A stretch of 64,000 nt of DNA. Source: Sthenelais limicola (taxonomy: Eukaryota > Annelida > Polychaeta > Phyllodocida > Sigalionidae). Of this stretch, positions 42,420-47,820 are shown piece by piece. A program made the position numbers and the translations under genes. Position 1 is the first letter of the stretch, and each line of letters starts with the position of its first letter. Location: assembly GCA_942159475.1 (NCBI GenBank), contig OW804097.1, positions 117,464,789 to 117,528,788 of the forward strand. The letters run 5' to 3'. A model generated the notes under the pieces. The model had not been told where the DNA came from. It worked only from the letters and a program-made list of their open reading frames with translations, and did not search any database.

Positions 42420-43087
42420 CCTCTCTCTTTCTCTCTCTCTCCTCCCTCTCTCTCTCCCTCTCTTTCTCTCTCTCTCCTCGCTCTCTCTCTCGCTCTATCT
42501 CCCCCCTCTCCCCCCCCCAGTTGTGTCTGTATGTCTTTTTATTCCCTTGGTAGTCCTGTTTCCTATTTCTTCCTCTATTGCCGATCTTTCTCCATGGCCA
42601 TTTTTATATAGTGTTAAATATTTGATGTGCATCAATGCCGCGTTAATAATTTGTTCCATCGCGTAGGATGCCTTGGCTCCATTCATTGTATATAGTCTAC
42701 TCTGTAAATATGCTAATGGTAGAATTCTCTGATGAAATATCATGTTCCTCAACTATCTCCCTGTCCCAACCCGTTGTAAACATGGAAAAATAGTCAATTA
42801 CTATCCTAAAAATGGTGGGTAAATAATGTGGAATTAAAACAGTTTTATTTCAACCAGATCTATAACTTTGTTTCAACCAAGTCACGCAAACACTCTCGAA
42901 TATGTCGTAAGTGAACTGTTAGAACCGAAATTAATTTCTCTTTTTTTTCTTCCAGAAGCCAGTCATCTCAGTTGGCAACCCTTATCCTCAACAGAACATC
43001 CCTGTACCGGCAGGGTCAGCAATGGCGGGAGGTGCCTTTATCAACGACGAGATCGATGACGACTTTAACTGGGATAAACTGCTTTAG
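5546..43087 (+). CDS. foxj2/3: FOXJ2/FOXJ3-type forkhead transcription factor, 3' part (spliced)
   Basis: Coding exons are 5546-5626, 25875-25967, 26866-26962, 32618-32803, 35193-35306, 38121-38318, probably 40371-40412, 41873-41964 and 42956-43087 (stop TAG). All have AG acceptors and GT donors, and phases agree across every junction, giving about 344 residues. The first exon carries the end of the winged-helix domain ([16 protein letters not shown]) and the basic stretch KKRRF. Later blocks match vertebrate FOXJ3 as I recall it: [38 protein letters not shown], the [12 protein letters not shown] and [13 protein letters not shown] block, and the tail [13 protein letters not shown]. The family binds forkhead DNA sites in the nucleus and activates transcription. 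The start codon and DNA-recognition helix are upstream of the window. A single invertebrate ancestor of FOXJ2 and FOXJ3 is the likely identity. Confidence is high for the family and lower for orthology to one paralogue. Confidence 0.93.
5931..6203 (-). mobile_element. TIR28 MITE, subfamily B with A-rich expansion
   Basis: Reverse copy with mutated ends (GGGTGAAATC; TCTGGCCC). An A/G-rich expansion at about 5980-6020 makes it 273 bp. Flanks are ACTA and ACTC. Confidence 0.8.
6204..7190. other. intron stretch without recognised feature
   Basis: Several A-rich tracts (about 6915-6940) and no homology recognised. Confidence 0.45.
7219..7453 (+). mobile_element. TIR28 MITE, subfamily A, with 28-bp flanking repeat
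   Basis: Complete copy. Instead of a 4-bp duplication, the flanks 7191-7218 and 7454-7481 are the same 28 bp with one mismatch (both begin ATGAATGCTACGTAAAT). Confidence 0.9.
7935..8062. mobile_element. MITE with CAGTCAGGTCCAGA ends, copy 1
   Basis: About 130 bp. It shares GGCAGTTTTGGACCCC and GTGGTTAAGCTTATCGCTGG with 30706-30839; right end GGACCTAACTG. Confidence 0.7.
8495..8645 (+). mobile_element. TIR28-related MITE fragment, subfamily C
   Basis: Right part only, with the GGTGAAGGCGAATTGTAC end and a decayed terminal repeat (TGATGACCC). The left part is not recognisable. Confidence 0.6.
9020..9118 (+). mobile_element. TIR28-related MITE fragment
   Basis: Contains CTCTACACATTTATGTATATTCTG and AAATACTAGGTATA-like remnants (split here into short motifs), cut off by the CT microsatellite that follows. 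Confidence 0.5.
9119..9625. repeat. CT-rich microsatellite
   Basis: About 500 bp of CTCTCC repeats. Frames on both strands are low-complexity artefacts. Confidence 0.97.
9940..10166 (-). mobile_element. TIR28 MITE, subfamily B
   Basis: Reverse copy with a small deletion after the left terminal repeat (AGAAAATTCGCCTTCACC) and a mutated right end (CTGAGCC). Subfamily B is marked by the ATATACTCAGATATACCC motif in this orientation. Confidence 0.85.
10740..10978 (-). mobile_element. TIR28 MITE, subfamily A
   Basis: Reverse copy. Flanking sequence is a small cluster of TATTACAGTAT repeats, so the target duplication is ambiguous. Confidence 0.88.
11334..11678. mobile_element. TTAA-flanked MITE with GCCGCCATTTTGAATC motif, copy 1
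   Basis: Ends TAGGGCAGTTGCATA and GCAACTCCCCTA, flanked by TTAA at 11330-11333 and 11679-11682. TTAA duplication suggests a piggyBac or Kolobok source. Confidence 0.8.
11790..11875 (+). repeat. possible tRNA-like SINE fragment
   Basis: GGGTTCGAACCCTGGTGC at 11829 matches the Pol III B-box consensus of tRNA-derived SINEs. No A box or cloverleaf is seen. A C-run follows. Confidence 0.3.
11888..12111 (-). mobile_element. TIR28 MITE, subfamily A
   Basis: Reverse copy flanked by ACAA at 11884-11887 and 12112-12115. Confidence 0.9.
12418..12598. repeat. GA-rich microsatellite
   Basis: About 180 bp of GAGAGG repeats, between two occurrences of CCGATCATTAA. Confidence 0.97.
12620..12845 (+). mobile_element. 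TIR28 MITE, subfamily B
   Basis: Forward copy flanked by TAAT at 12616-12619 and 12846-12849. Confidence 0.9.
13058..13260. mobile_element. MITE with CTAGGCCCAAA ends, copy 2
   Basis: Same family as 1383-1582; right end GGGTTTGGACCTAGAGTGG. Confidence 0.75.
13432..13745 (+). repeat. SINE-like repeat with CTCA tail
   Basis: Contains AAGTGCCTTTCTGT twice, then CTCTCCCGCCCTTGATATAA, AGGGGCGTAAAGCAGCCAAT and a long CTCA repeat. The same modules occur at 48640-48970. The 3' microsatellite tail suggests a SINE or LINE 3' end, but no Pol III boxes were recognised. Confidence 0.55.
14086..14302 (+). mobile_element. TIR28 MITE, subfamily A
   Basis: Forward copy with an internal deletion after TAGGTAAAT. 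Flanked by ATAT on both sides. Confidence 0.88.
14308..14545 (+). mobile_element. TIR28-related MITE, divergent subfamily C
   Basis: Directly follows the previous copy. Ends are decayed (CTTGTCAGAAAATGTACC; GAATTGTACATTTGTTGAG), but the internal order of motifs is kept. Confidence 0.65.
14900..15134 (+). mobile_element. TIR28 MITE, subfamily B
   Basis: Forward copy flanked by ATAA at 14896-14899 and 15135-15138. Confidence 0.9.
15511..15553 (-). mobile_element. TIR28 MITE, solo end
   Basis: Only one terminal repeat and a few inner bases (TTCAACTTCGCCA) remain. Confidence 0.6.
15800..15912. repeat. GTGGTA/GTGGCA minisatellite
   Basis: Two blocks of imperfect GTAGTGGTGGCAGTGGT repeats. They create a Val-rich frame that has no other support. 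Confidence 0.85.
16211..16305. repeat. ATGT microsatellite
   Basis: ATGTATGTATGT runs followed by imperfect copies. Confidence 0.95.
16735..16905 (-). mobile_element. LINE 3' end, (TTCAA)n tail, copy 1
   Basis: On the minus strand this ends in a TTGAATTGAATTGAA tail. It shares AGGTCTTCCTATGAATGCC-like sequence with 19683-19800. Confidence 0.5.
17387..17621 (+). mobile_element. TIR28 MITE, subfamily A
   Basis: Forward copy. Flanks are ATAT and ATAA, so the duplication has one mismatch. Confidence 0.9.
18038..18490. repeat. CT-rich microsatellite
   Basis: About 450 bp, with CATATCCCCTC interruptions repeated several times. Confidence 0.97.
18774..18962. mobile_element. Fold-back MITE ACCCTGCCCACACAC, copy 1
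   Basis: Long palindrome ending TGTGTGGGCAGGGT, with inner arms AATCCTGGTTT and complement. Confidence 0.85.
19157..19367 (-). mobile_element. TIR28 MITE, subfamily B
   Basis: Reverse copy with a deletion in the right half. A decayed subfamily C fragment lies just before it (about 19050-19135). Confidence 0.85.
19683..19800 (-). mobile_element. LINE 3' end, (TTCAA)n tail, copy 2
   Basis: TTCAATTCAATTCAATTT, then ATTCTTTATTGTCGG and AGATCTTCCTATGAATGCCG, shared with 16735-16905. Confidence 0.5.
20053..20190 (-). mobile_element. TIR28-related MITE, truncated, subfamily C
   Basis: Left end GGGTCAAGTCGTCAGAAAAT, then the reverse-orientation body. The right half is missing. Confidence 0.65.
20781..20933. 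mobile_element. 153-bp near-perfect hairpin
   Basis: Arms of about 70 bp (ATAGAATGGAACTCGCCAGC; complement at the right) with a loop of only about ten bases. Fold-back MITE by structure; a single copy in the window. Confidence 0.75.
21175..21296 (-). mobile_element. TIR28-related MITE fragment, subfamily C
   Basis: Decayed right part (TTTGCAGCCTAATTTA; GTGTACAGCTGC) that abuts the next copy. Confidence 0.5.
21297..21521 (-). mobile_element. TIR28 MITE, subfamily A
   Basis: Reverse copy whose first few bases of the left terminal repeat are lost where it joins the preceding fragment. The right end CTGACCC is intact. Confidence 0.85.
21754..21988 (+). mobile_element. TIR28 MITE, subfamily B
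   Basis: Forward copy, both ends intact. Flanks ACAT and ACTG do not match exactly. Confidence 0.9.
21989..22452. other. intron stretch without recognised feature
   Basis: AT-rich, no exon-like frame and no inverted repeat. Confidence 0.45.
22453..22561. mobile_element. Short fold-back CTCCTACACCCTGTCCAGC
   Basis: Right arm GCTGGACAGAGTGTACCTCC pairs with the left. Just before it, a 21-bp segment (CCTATACCTTCACCGTA) occurs twice. Confidence 0.6.
22829..23471. mobile_element. MITE CTATAGTCTGTCC, copy 1, containing nested palindromes
   Basis: Left end CTATAGTCTGTCCAAAAAG then GTAGTTGTCACGTGATTCC; right side GAATCACGTGTCAACTAC. The last bases of the right end are lost. It is longer than its sister copy (34140-34493) because of an insertion at 23110-23375. 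Confidence 0.8.
23110..23375. repeat. Two adjacent GC-rich hairpins inserted in a MITE
   Basis: The first hairpin (23110-23234) is TAGTCCCCGTTGGTTGG to its complement. The second (23241-23375) is TTAGAGCC to GGCTCTAA. Both contain TGGCCCTCTATGCC and its complement. Confidence 0.75.
23758..23987 (+). mobile_element. TIR28 MITE, subfamily A, right end clipped
   Basis: Forward copy lacking the final TGACCC. TTAT stands on both sides of the remaining sequence. Confidence 0.85.
23988..24838. other. intron stretch without recognised feature
   Basis: A T-rich tract at 24336-24374. No exon or repeat recognised. Confidence 0.45.
24839..25074. mobile_element. Fold-back MITE AGGGTGGTCTCCACTGG, copy 1
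   Basis: Nearly whole-length palindrome. The arms hold four copies (left) and two to three copies (right) of a 12-bp CTCTGCGGTAAG unit. Confidence 0.85.
25075..25874. other. end of the 20-kb intron
   Basis: No repeat recognised. The pyrimidine tract before 25875 is the acceptor region of the next exon. Confidence 0.5.
25875..25967 (+). CDS. foxj2/3: foxj2/3 exon: post-forkhead linker
   Basis: Phase 0 to 0, 31 codons, after a strong polypyrimidine tract, with donor GTCAGT. It begins SSPYSPEM, which continues the ER-SSPYS join seen in FOXJ3 (ER-ASTPYS). The rest is polar and Gln-rich (ISPLLQQAQ). Confidence 0.85.
26325..26625. mobile_element. two LINE 3' tails in opposite orientation
   Basis: A plus-strand tail (AAATATGGAGCAATCCAGAAA ending in TCAAATC repeats, up to about 26418) meets a minus-strand tail that starts GATAAGATAAGAAACTC. 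Confidence 0.45.
26866..26962 (+). CDS. foxj2/3: foxj2/3 exon: [10 protein letters not shown] block
   Basis: Phase 0 to 1, donor GTAAGC. It encodes [17 protein letters not shown], one of the most conserved blocks outside the forkhead domain in FOXJ2/3 proteins and a probable amphipathic helix in the transactivation region. Confidence 0.93.
27409..27610. mobile_element. TAA-flanked MITE AGGGCCTTGTCCACC, copy 1
   Basis: Ends AGGGCCTTGTCCACCAAGCC and its reverse complement GGCTTAGTGGACAAGGCCCT, with TAA on both sides: a PIF/Harbinger-like signature. Confidence 0.85.
27894..28115. mobile_element. TTA-flanked fold-back MITE TAGGGCGACTCCACTAGAG
   Basis: Inverted ends (CTCTAGTGGAGTCGCCCCA at the right) and TTA on both sides. 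The inner arms share TTAGTGGGCAACAACAAA with its complement. Confidence 0.8.
28325..28518. mobile_element. MITE with CTAGGCTCAGA ends, divergent copy 3
   Basis: Inverted ends extend to CAGTCTAGGCTCAGA and GTGAGCCTAGACTGG. The interior is similar but more diverged. Confidence 0.7.
28519..28993. other. intron stretch without recognised feature
   Basis: Overlapping short frames on both strands without similarity. Confidence 0.4.
28994..29248 (-). mobile_element. TIR28 MITE, subfamily A with internal duplication
   Basis: Reverse copy flanked by ACGT at 28990-28993 and 29249-29252. A 45-bp segment starting TTCACCAATTTTCTC is duplicated in tandem (29026-29115). Confidence 0.9.
29249..30283. other. 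intron stretch without recognised feature
   Basis: No MITE over 1 kb and no exon-like frame with splice sites of suitable phase. Confidence 0.45.
30286..30464. mobile_element. pogo-like TA-flanked MITE CAGTGGAACCTC
   Basis: Starts CAGTGGAACCTCTCTA, ends GCGAGGTTCCACTG, flanked by TA. Ends of this type are common in pogo/Tc1-mariner MITEs of invertebrates. Confidence 0.85.
30465..30556 (+). mobile_element. LINE 3' tail with (TCTTA)n
   Basis: CAAATAAAAGATTTTCTTATC followed by TTATC repeats, right after the pogo-like MITE. Written here as short motifs: AAATAAAAGATTTTC then TTATC units. Confidence 0.5.
30706..30839. mobile_element. MITE with CAGTCAGGTCCAGA ends, copy 2
   Basis: Left end CAATCAGGTCCAGAAGGC, right end GTCTGGACCTGACTG, which are inverted repeats. 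Confidence 0.75.
31056..31400. mobile_element. MITE with GCCGCCATTTTGAATC motif, copy 2
   Basis: Inverted ends TAGGGGATTTGCATA and TATGCAAATCCCCTA. It lies inside a 578-bp tandem repeat unit. Confidence 0.8.
31635..31978. mobile_element. MITE with GCCGCCATTTTGAATC motif, copy 3
   Basis: Near-identical to copy 2, since both were carried by the tandem duplication. Confidence 0.8.
32197..32431 (+). mobile_element. TIR28 MITE, subfamily A, with known empty site
   Basis: Forward copy flanked by AAAT at 32193-32196 and 32432-32435. The unoccupied form of the same sequence (CTACAAATAATCATC) is present at about 31032 and 31610, so the 4-bp duplication is directly visible. Confidence 0.95.
32618..32803 (+). 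CDS. foxj2/3: foxj2/3 exon: His/Gln-rich segment
   Basis: Phase 1 to 1, 186 nt, acceptor TTTAG, donor GTAGGT. It encodes a His/Gln-rich stretch ([12 protein letters not shown]) then Asn/His/Ser-rich sequence. It sits where vertebrate FOXJ3 also has a low-complexity His/Pro/Gln region between the [10 protein letters not shown] and LKES blocks. No residue-level homology can be claimed; position, phase and composition support it. Confidence 0.8.
32804..34139. other. intron stretch, one LINE tail
   Basis: Mostly AT-rich unique sequence; only the LINE tail at 33500-33606 was recognised. Confidence 0.45.
33500..33606 (+). mobile_element. LINE 3' tail
   Basis: GGAAAATATGGAGAAATCC then AATAAATAAAAACG, related to the tail near 26340. 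Confidence 0.4.
34140..34493. mobile_element. MITE CTATAATCTGTCC, copy 2
   Basis: Complete inverted ends (GGACAGACTATAG at the right). Internal GCAGCAGCTGTTGTTTTGCT and CCATGGTTGATTGCAATGAG are shared with copy 1. Confidence 0.85.
34494..35192. other. T-rich intron stretch
   Basis: Pyrimidine-rich on the plus strand, leading to the acceptor at 35191. Confidence 0.45.
35193..35306 (+). CDS. foxj2/3: foxj2/3 exon: NLDNLKES...DLSQF block
   Basis: Phase 1 to 1, 114 nt, donor GTGAGT. Encodes [13 protein letters not shown] then [17 protein letters not shown], which matches the FOXJ3 segment that runs into the next exon's LMESM-like block. Confidence 0.94.
35340..35490. mobile_element. Imperfect fold-back element
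   Basis: Arms include GTACACTTGTTA and TAACAAGTGTAC, GGAACCTAGC and GCTTTGTTCC. It sits 34 bp after foxj2/3 exon 35306. Confidence 0.7.
35491..36691. other. intron stretch, possible Penelope-like remnant
   Basis: CCTGATGAAGCCAAACTGAGG at about 35687 resembles a decayed hammerhead-type end. Otherwise nothing recognised. Confidence 0.3.
36692..36920 (-). mobile_element. TIR28-related MITE, subfamily C
   Basis: Reverse copy starting GGGTCAGATCGTCAG, with decayed right end TATTTTCTGGCGAA. Confidence 0.7.
36954..38090 (+). mobile_element. TIR28 MITE, subfamily A, split by a TTAA element
   Basis: The left part is 36954-37161 and the right part 38060-38090. The right terminal repeat ends 30 bp before a foxj2/3 exon. 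Confidence 0.85.
37162..38059. mobile_element. 898-bp TTAA-flanked element nested in a MITE
   Basis: Starts AGCCGAAAC and ends GTTTCGGCT (inverted 9 bp). TTAA at 37158-37161 and 38060-38063 are the target duplication. TTAA targets are typical of piggyBac and Kolobok transposons. No transposase frame is present, so the copy is non-autonomous. Confidence 0.7.
38121..38318 (+). CDS. foxj2/3: foxj2/3 exon: [15 protein letters not shown] block
   Basis: Phase 1 to 1, 198 nt, donor GTAGGT. Encodes [20 protein letters not shown] and [17 protein letters not shown], strongly FOXJ3-like, then a Ser/Thr/Asn-rich stretch. A MITE end (38090) lies only 30 bp before the acceptor site, so the polypyrimidine region is partly next to transposon DNA. 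Confidence 0.95.
38560..38759. mobile_element. Fold-back MITE AGGGTGGTCTCCACTGG, copy 2
   Basis: One CTCTGCGGTAAG unit in each arm, in the intron after foxj2/3 exon 38318. Confidence 0.85.
39043..39140. mobile_element. TAA-flanked MITE, copy 2 (deleted inside)
   Basis: About 98 bp, flanked by TAA. It shares GCAGAGGACTCTTTTGCACT with copy 1. Confidence 0.8.
39493..40018 (+). mobile_element. TIR28-related MITE, subfamily C, interrupted
   Basis: The left part is recognisable from GGGTCAGATCGTCAG to about 39735. About 250 bp of unrelated AT-rich DNA follows before a decayed right end TTCTGATGACTTGACCC. Confidence 0.6.
40029..40268 (+). mobile_element. TIR28 MITE, subfamily B
   Basis: Forward copy immediately after the preceding one. 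The left end is GGATCAG, the right end CTGACCC. Confidence 0.88.
40371..40412 (+). CDS. foxj2/3: foxj2/3 probable small cassette exon
   Basis: A 42-nt segment follows a good polypyrimidine tract and CCCGTGCAG acceptor. Its donor GTTACT is weak. It is phase 1 to 1, so it can be included or skipped without changing frame, and it adds 14 Ser/Gly-rich residues ([14 protein letters not shown]). I saw no homology. This is an inference from splice signals and phase. Confidence 0.5.
40464..40674. mobile_element. Fold-back MITE AGGGTGGTCTCCACTGG, copy 3
   Basis: Flanked by TTA at 40461-40463 and 40675-40677. It starts 51 bp after the probable cassette exon. Confidence 0.88.
40675..41476. other. AT-rich intron stretch without feature
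   Basis: No repeat or exon recognised. Confidence 0.45.
41477..41640. mobile_element. Fold-back element GTCTGGGAGCC
   Basis: Arms pair TTGTCGGATAAAGTT with AACTTTATCCGACAA and CTTTGCTG with CAGCAAAG. Confidence 0.7.
41873..41964 (+). CDS. foxj2/3: foxj2/3 penultimate coding exon
   Basis: Phase 1 to 0, 92 nt, acceptor TTTTTAG, donor GTAAAT. Encodes [20 protein letters not shown] and then [10 protein letters not shown]. The open frame runs on into a CT microsatellite, but those codons are intronic. Confidence 0.8.
42055..42520. repeat. CT-rich microsatellite in the last foxj2/3 intron
   Basis: About 460 bp. Frames extending out of the 41873-41964 exon into it are not coding. Confidence 0.95.
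42956..43087 (+). CDS. foxj2/3: foxj2/3 terminal coding exon
   Basis: Phase 0, 43 codons plus TAG. Pro/Gly-rich, then the acidic-aromatic tail [13 protein letters not shown], which matches the DDIQDDFDWDSIV tail of vertebrate FOXJ3. It is a short acidic motif with alternating hydrophobics, of the kind that contacts coactivators. Confidence 0.95.
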   Translation, partial: KPVISVGNPYPQQNIPVPAGSAMAGGAFINDEIDDDFNWDKLL

Positions 43088-45532
43088 GTGCCCCCTCTTG
43101 GCCAACTCTAGTACTATAATTACTATGGGCCTTGAGGACCACTTTGTATGTACAACTCTTCCCCCAGGTGTCTCTCTATGCCACGAGTTTCAAAGTTTCA
43201 TGTCTCCTCATTTAGGTTTAAGGAAAAGTTTTACTCACGCGTTTACTAGGCGAAAGATTGAAATATTCATCATGTAGGCTGGATATAGGAACAGCTTGAA
43301 GAGTTAACTTCTCAGATTGAGATTAGAAAGTTGTTATAATATCGCAGGGGTACAAGTCTTTCTTCTGGAATAAGTATTTTTTGAAAACTTCCCCAAATCT
43401 TCTAATCTCGGCCTGATTCCACAAGTCATAACCAAATTTCCTCAATATTCCAAGTACATTCTTAATGTCTGATTGGCAAAGTTTCGTCTTGTTTTCAAAA
43501 AGAAAAGTCTCGAAATCTGATTGACAAAATTTCGATAAAATTCGCAAAATCTGGTGTTTTTTTGTCATCAAAATGTTTGTCTTTAAATAAGCTTTCAAAT
43601 AAACTGTACAGATAATGGAGGCCCTAAATAAGAATTCATTTTTTTAAATAAAAATATTGTTCAGTATTTTTTAGTATGGCCTGACCTGTATCCCTGTTAC
43701 TACAAAGAAATTAGGCCTTATGTCGCGGTGTGGTTTCAACCCTTAACATACTTTAGATTTTGAAGAATATTTTTGAATTCTAGTCTTAAGCATAGTAGAG
43801 AACGCAATGTTATTATTTTTAATATTTCACAATCACATCTCATGCCGATTGGACTCGCTAATAAGGCACATATATACACCTGGGGTCAAAGACACCTCAC
43901 TTGTTCAAGATTGTAGATGATATTGCTTTTTTTGGTAAGAAAATACCCTCTGTAGGTTTGTAGAAATGGGCCTGGTGAATTTATAATTATGAAAAGGAAC
44001 CGTGTACAACTGTAAAACATATTATTATGTCACGTTGCTCGTGATAAAAGACTGTGTGTAAGAAAGGAAATATGTGCTCTTTACATTGTAAATTTCTTCC
44101 ATGTATGTATTGTTTTTATACATATATAAAAACTGTATCGCAATATTTGTGCATCTATTTTTCGAGATGAGTTAAAACAAACCTGCTAGTTCTTCAGGTT
44201 TCGTATCCAGTCTATATAATAGTCATGCAGTTGAGTGTATACATTATTACATGAATTCCACTCCACTTTCAGTTATTTTGATAAGAAATCCAAAGAGCCT
44301 GTGTATGTACGAGTGCTAAACATATTTGTCATATATATTTTTAGAAGCTCTGAATAATATGCAAATAACATTGTTGGATGCTGCCTTTGCACTTGAAGGT
44401 AAACGTTCCTGCATCTTTTCCATTATGCGCGTCCCCCTATTTTTTCTTGTTTGAGAAACATTTACCAATGTTTTTTTTACCGACTGTTTTCAATGGTATA
44501 ATTGTCGTCTGCTGCGAGCAATTCTTATCCGTCCAATGGGGAGTCGTTCATTTTTGAAAGATGCAAGGGTTTTCTATAATGTTTTGGATGCAAACAAATG
44601 TTAAATATGCAACACTGAGGTCCCTTAACAATCTCTTGTCCACCACAACCCTTGAATCGTTGATTTAATTCTTCTCGGGCTCAGTTATGTTACATTTATA
44701 CCACTTCCCTTCTAGTCTTTATGGCATAATGATATATATACAAATATACTGCAAAAGACACCATGGGAATTACAATTTACAATATTATTCCCTCGACGCA
44801 GTTGGTCTACCCCAACTATGGTGGTGTAAAACACACACAGATCACTTCGCGTTAAATATTCTTTTTGTATAGGATGTGTCTTTGAAAGAGTAGTAATTTC
44901 TATCATGGGTATTAATAGTGTGCTGTTATCAGGGGGCGAATTCAAAGGTTCCGACCTGATGTGGGGACCAAGATATTATAATAACTGATATCTAAAATAA
45001 ACTTGTATCAAGTGTTCCCAGACAGGACTTTGCTTTGTTGAGACATCCGAAATAGATACACAATGTTTTCTTCACACCCCGCGTTTTCTATCTTATAGAT
45101 GTATAATAAACAAAGATATACTGATCATACATTATATCATGTATAGACATTATATTCTATAAATTATAGCCCGCTTCTTGTATGTACATGTATACAAAAT
45201 GGTGATCATCGTAATCAATAATATTCATTTTATTTTGTTGGATGTAACAGCCATGTTGTGACTATTATTATTATCATATAAAAAAGCGAGGAAATGTTGC
45301 AGAATTGCTCTTGTAGTAGGTTGATATAATAGAGCAATGCTGATTGTGCTTAGACGTGTCTCATTACGATGTAAATAGTACATGTAAAATAACATAAAGA
45401 GTGGAGCTTAGCCTCCGCCGCCCAGGTGTATGATGTGTGTCGTGGCAATAGATCATTGTAAGTGGCTGGTATTTTAGCTCCAACCTCCTCCTCCTCCCCC
45501 TCCTCCACCAAAGGATTTAGCAATATATATAT
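43088..45532 (+). other. probable long 3' UTR of foxj2/3 and flank
   Basis: About 2.4 kb after the stop codon without any recognised MITE, in contrast to the surroundings. AATAAA motifs stand at 43598, 43647 and 44996. A Pumilio-type TGTAAATA occurs at 45370. The polyadenylation site cannot be chosen without transcript data. Confidence 0.45.
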
Positions 45533-45764
45533 GGGTCAGATTTTCAGAAAATGTACAATTGGCAGCTGTACACATTTAGTAAATTCTGCTGAATTAGGCT
45601 GCAATTTGGTCAATACTAGGTAAATTCGAGTATATTCGGCATTGCATTGATTCTAGCAATCTGTTTGGTTAGGCTGAACTGTATTTTGAACTTTATTTTC
45701 GTCTGAAATTTGGGTTATTTGAGGAGATTGGCGAAGTTAAATTGTACATTTTCTGAAAATCTGA
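45533..45764 (+). mobile_element. TIR28 MITE, subfamily A
   Basis: Forward copy with last three bases of the right terminal repeat missing (ends AAAATCTGA). It marks the end of the repeat-poor stretch after foxj2/3. Confidence 0.88.
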
Positions 45765-47003
45765 TATTCCATATTCCTCTACGTCACAAATAATGCAGAT
45801 GTTCCGCGAGCACTGATTTAGGAATATCTGAGATATATTTGTATCTGTAACAAAATATGTTTTGGTGATATATTTGAGTTGTACGACGACAGTCGGGAGG
45901 TCGACTGATAGAGCAGCGATTATTCTGTTTATGTGGGTTTTTTTTTCTGATAAGTTCATTTTTCAAGGAAAGAAAGAGAGGTTTGGGGCGTCCCTTCTCT
46001 GTAACCATTGACGCGTTGCCAATGACAACGAGGATTCTCTATTGTGGAATGGATAATCCCTCCATGGTATGTAGGTAACCTTGGATACGAGGTGTCGCCA
46101 AAAGGTTGCCATAGCAACGAGGAGCCTGGACACCCACTGAACCTCCCGGTGAAAGTCTTGAAAGAGGAGATTACTGTTCACTGAATATCTAAACATTTCT
46201 GGGATGGAAGCCTATCTTCTCTATGAATAATGATATTTCAAATATTGACTTTCTTTTTACATGCTTTCAGTGAAGGCATATTCCTATGTTGCAAGCAGGG
46301 CACTTTCACAGTTGCAAGATCGTAGAAGAACTAGCTCAGACAATTATGAACTTGTTAATTTTGAATGGAAAACATGATCATTATTCCAATTACATTAGTA
46401 TAAAGGCCCCTGGTATAAATTCTCTTTATGTTCGCTTGGGAATAATCCCAAACGTGTTACTTTAACACTTCTAGTCCTAATTCAGGCAACTGGCATGTTC
46501 TATATACGAGCTATACAGTTGCCTCAAAACTAGTCCTTGAAATCATCTCCCAGTTTCGTAAAACAATGTTTCCTCAGTGCGTGAGGAAAAGTGTCAATAA
46601 ATAGTCATTTGTCATGATATTTGTCATTGCAAGCGTTGACTAATAAAACGGGTGTCGAGTTCGGAAATAGCTTTTATTTTTGCTAAAGTTTTTGTCTACC
46701 CATTCGGTTAGAGTCCTGGTGGAAATGCGAGGGATGGGCATTATTTTGACATAATTTAGTGTTGAATGACACTTAAGCAACCTAGTCTCCGAGCCTCTGT
46801 TGGCTGTCTACTTTTTCTATGTATATGGTAAAACAAATGGGATTTTTCCAATGAATCTGTGTTGATGAATAGTTCTGTGACTTACTGGTTAAATGTCTGA
46901 ACTGTTGAAGCTGAAAGCTTTAACCTCTAGCAATGCTTCCCTGGTTAATCTTCCACTCACACAAACTATAGAACTGAGACCCTGTGGTCTGACTAATCAC
47001 TTA
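45765..47003. other. intergenic stretch without recognised feature
   Basis: Short frames only. No repeat family recognised. Confidence 0.45.
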
Positions 47004-47191
47004 AGGGTGGTCTCCACTGGCTGTGATAAGCCTTGCGATGGTGCTGTGTTGTTGAGGAGTGGCGAGGTCCTGCCTACATCGTTCACTGATCATGTAGGCA
47101 AGGACCTTGTCATTCCTTTCCACCTAAAGAACCAGCACAGACCATCGCAAGGCTTACCGCAGAGCCTATCGCAGCAAGTGGAGACCACCCT
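47004..47191. mobile_element. Fold-back MITE AGGGTGGTCTCCACTGG, copy 4
   Basis: Flanks read TTA and TAA. The left arm lacks the CTCTGCGGTAAG unit. Confidence 0.85.
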
Positions 47192-47583
47192 TAAAACTGT
47201 AACATAGCGTCGTCAAGTTGTCTTCGTGCGCCACCACTTACCAACATCTAGTCTTATTAAAAGTCTTTGTGATCGTTTCGGAGAATAATTGGCGGATTTC
47301 CCTGACATAAATGAAATTAAAATCCGAGAAATTATTATTTTTGTGGGAATTTCAGTCAGAAATATTTCATGTCACTGTTAGTTCTAGTCGACATGCAACG
47401 GTGTGATTGTTTTTTTATAGATTAAATTCCTAAAAACAATCTTTCTTTGTTCGAGTTAACTTAGCTCTCGAACCAACTTTGATGTTATTATTATTATTAA
47501 ATACGCAAAGATAAGAATGAAATGTCGTCTGCCCATGTATTTGTTCACAGGGTGAACGCTCTGATTCCATCCATTCCTAATCT

Positions 47584-47820
47584 GGGTCAGATTTTCAGAA
47601 AATGTACAATTGACAGCTCTACACATTTAGGAAATTCTCCTAAGTCAGGCTGAAAAATGAAGAATACCGGGTATATTTGAGTATATTTGGTATCACATTG
47701 ATTTAAAGTATCAGTTCTATTACGTTAAACTGCATTTTGAAGCTCATTTTTGTCTTAAATGTGGGCTATTTGAGAGGATTGGTGAAGGCGAATTGTACAT
47801 TTTTTTTGAGAATTTGACCC
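47584..47820 (+). mobile_element. TIR28 MITE, subfamily B
   Basis: Forward copy flanked by ATCT at 47580-47583 and 47821-47824. Confidence 0.9.
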
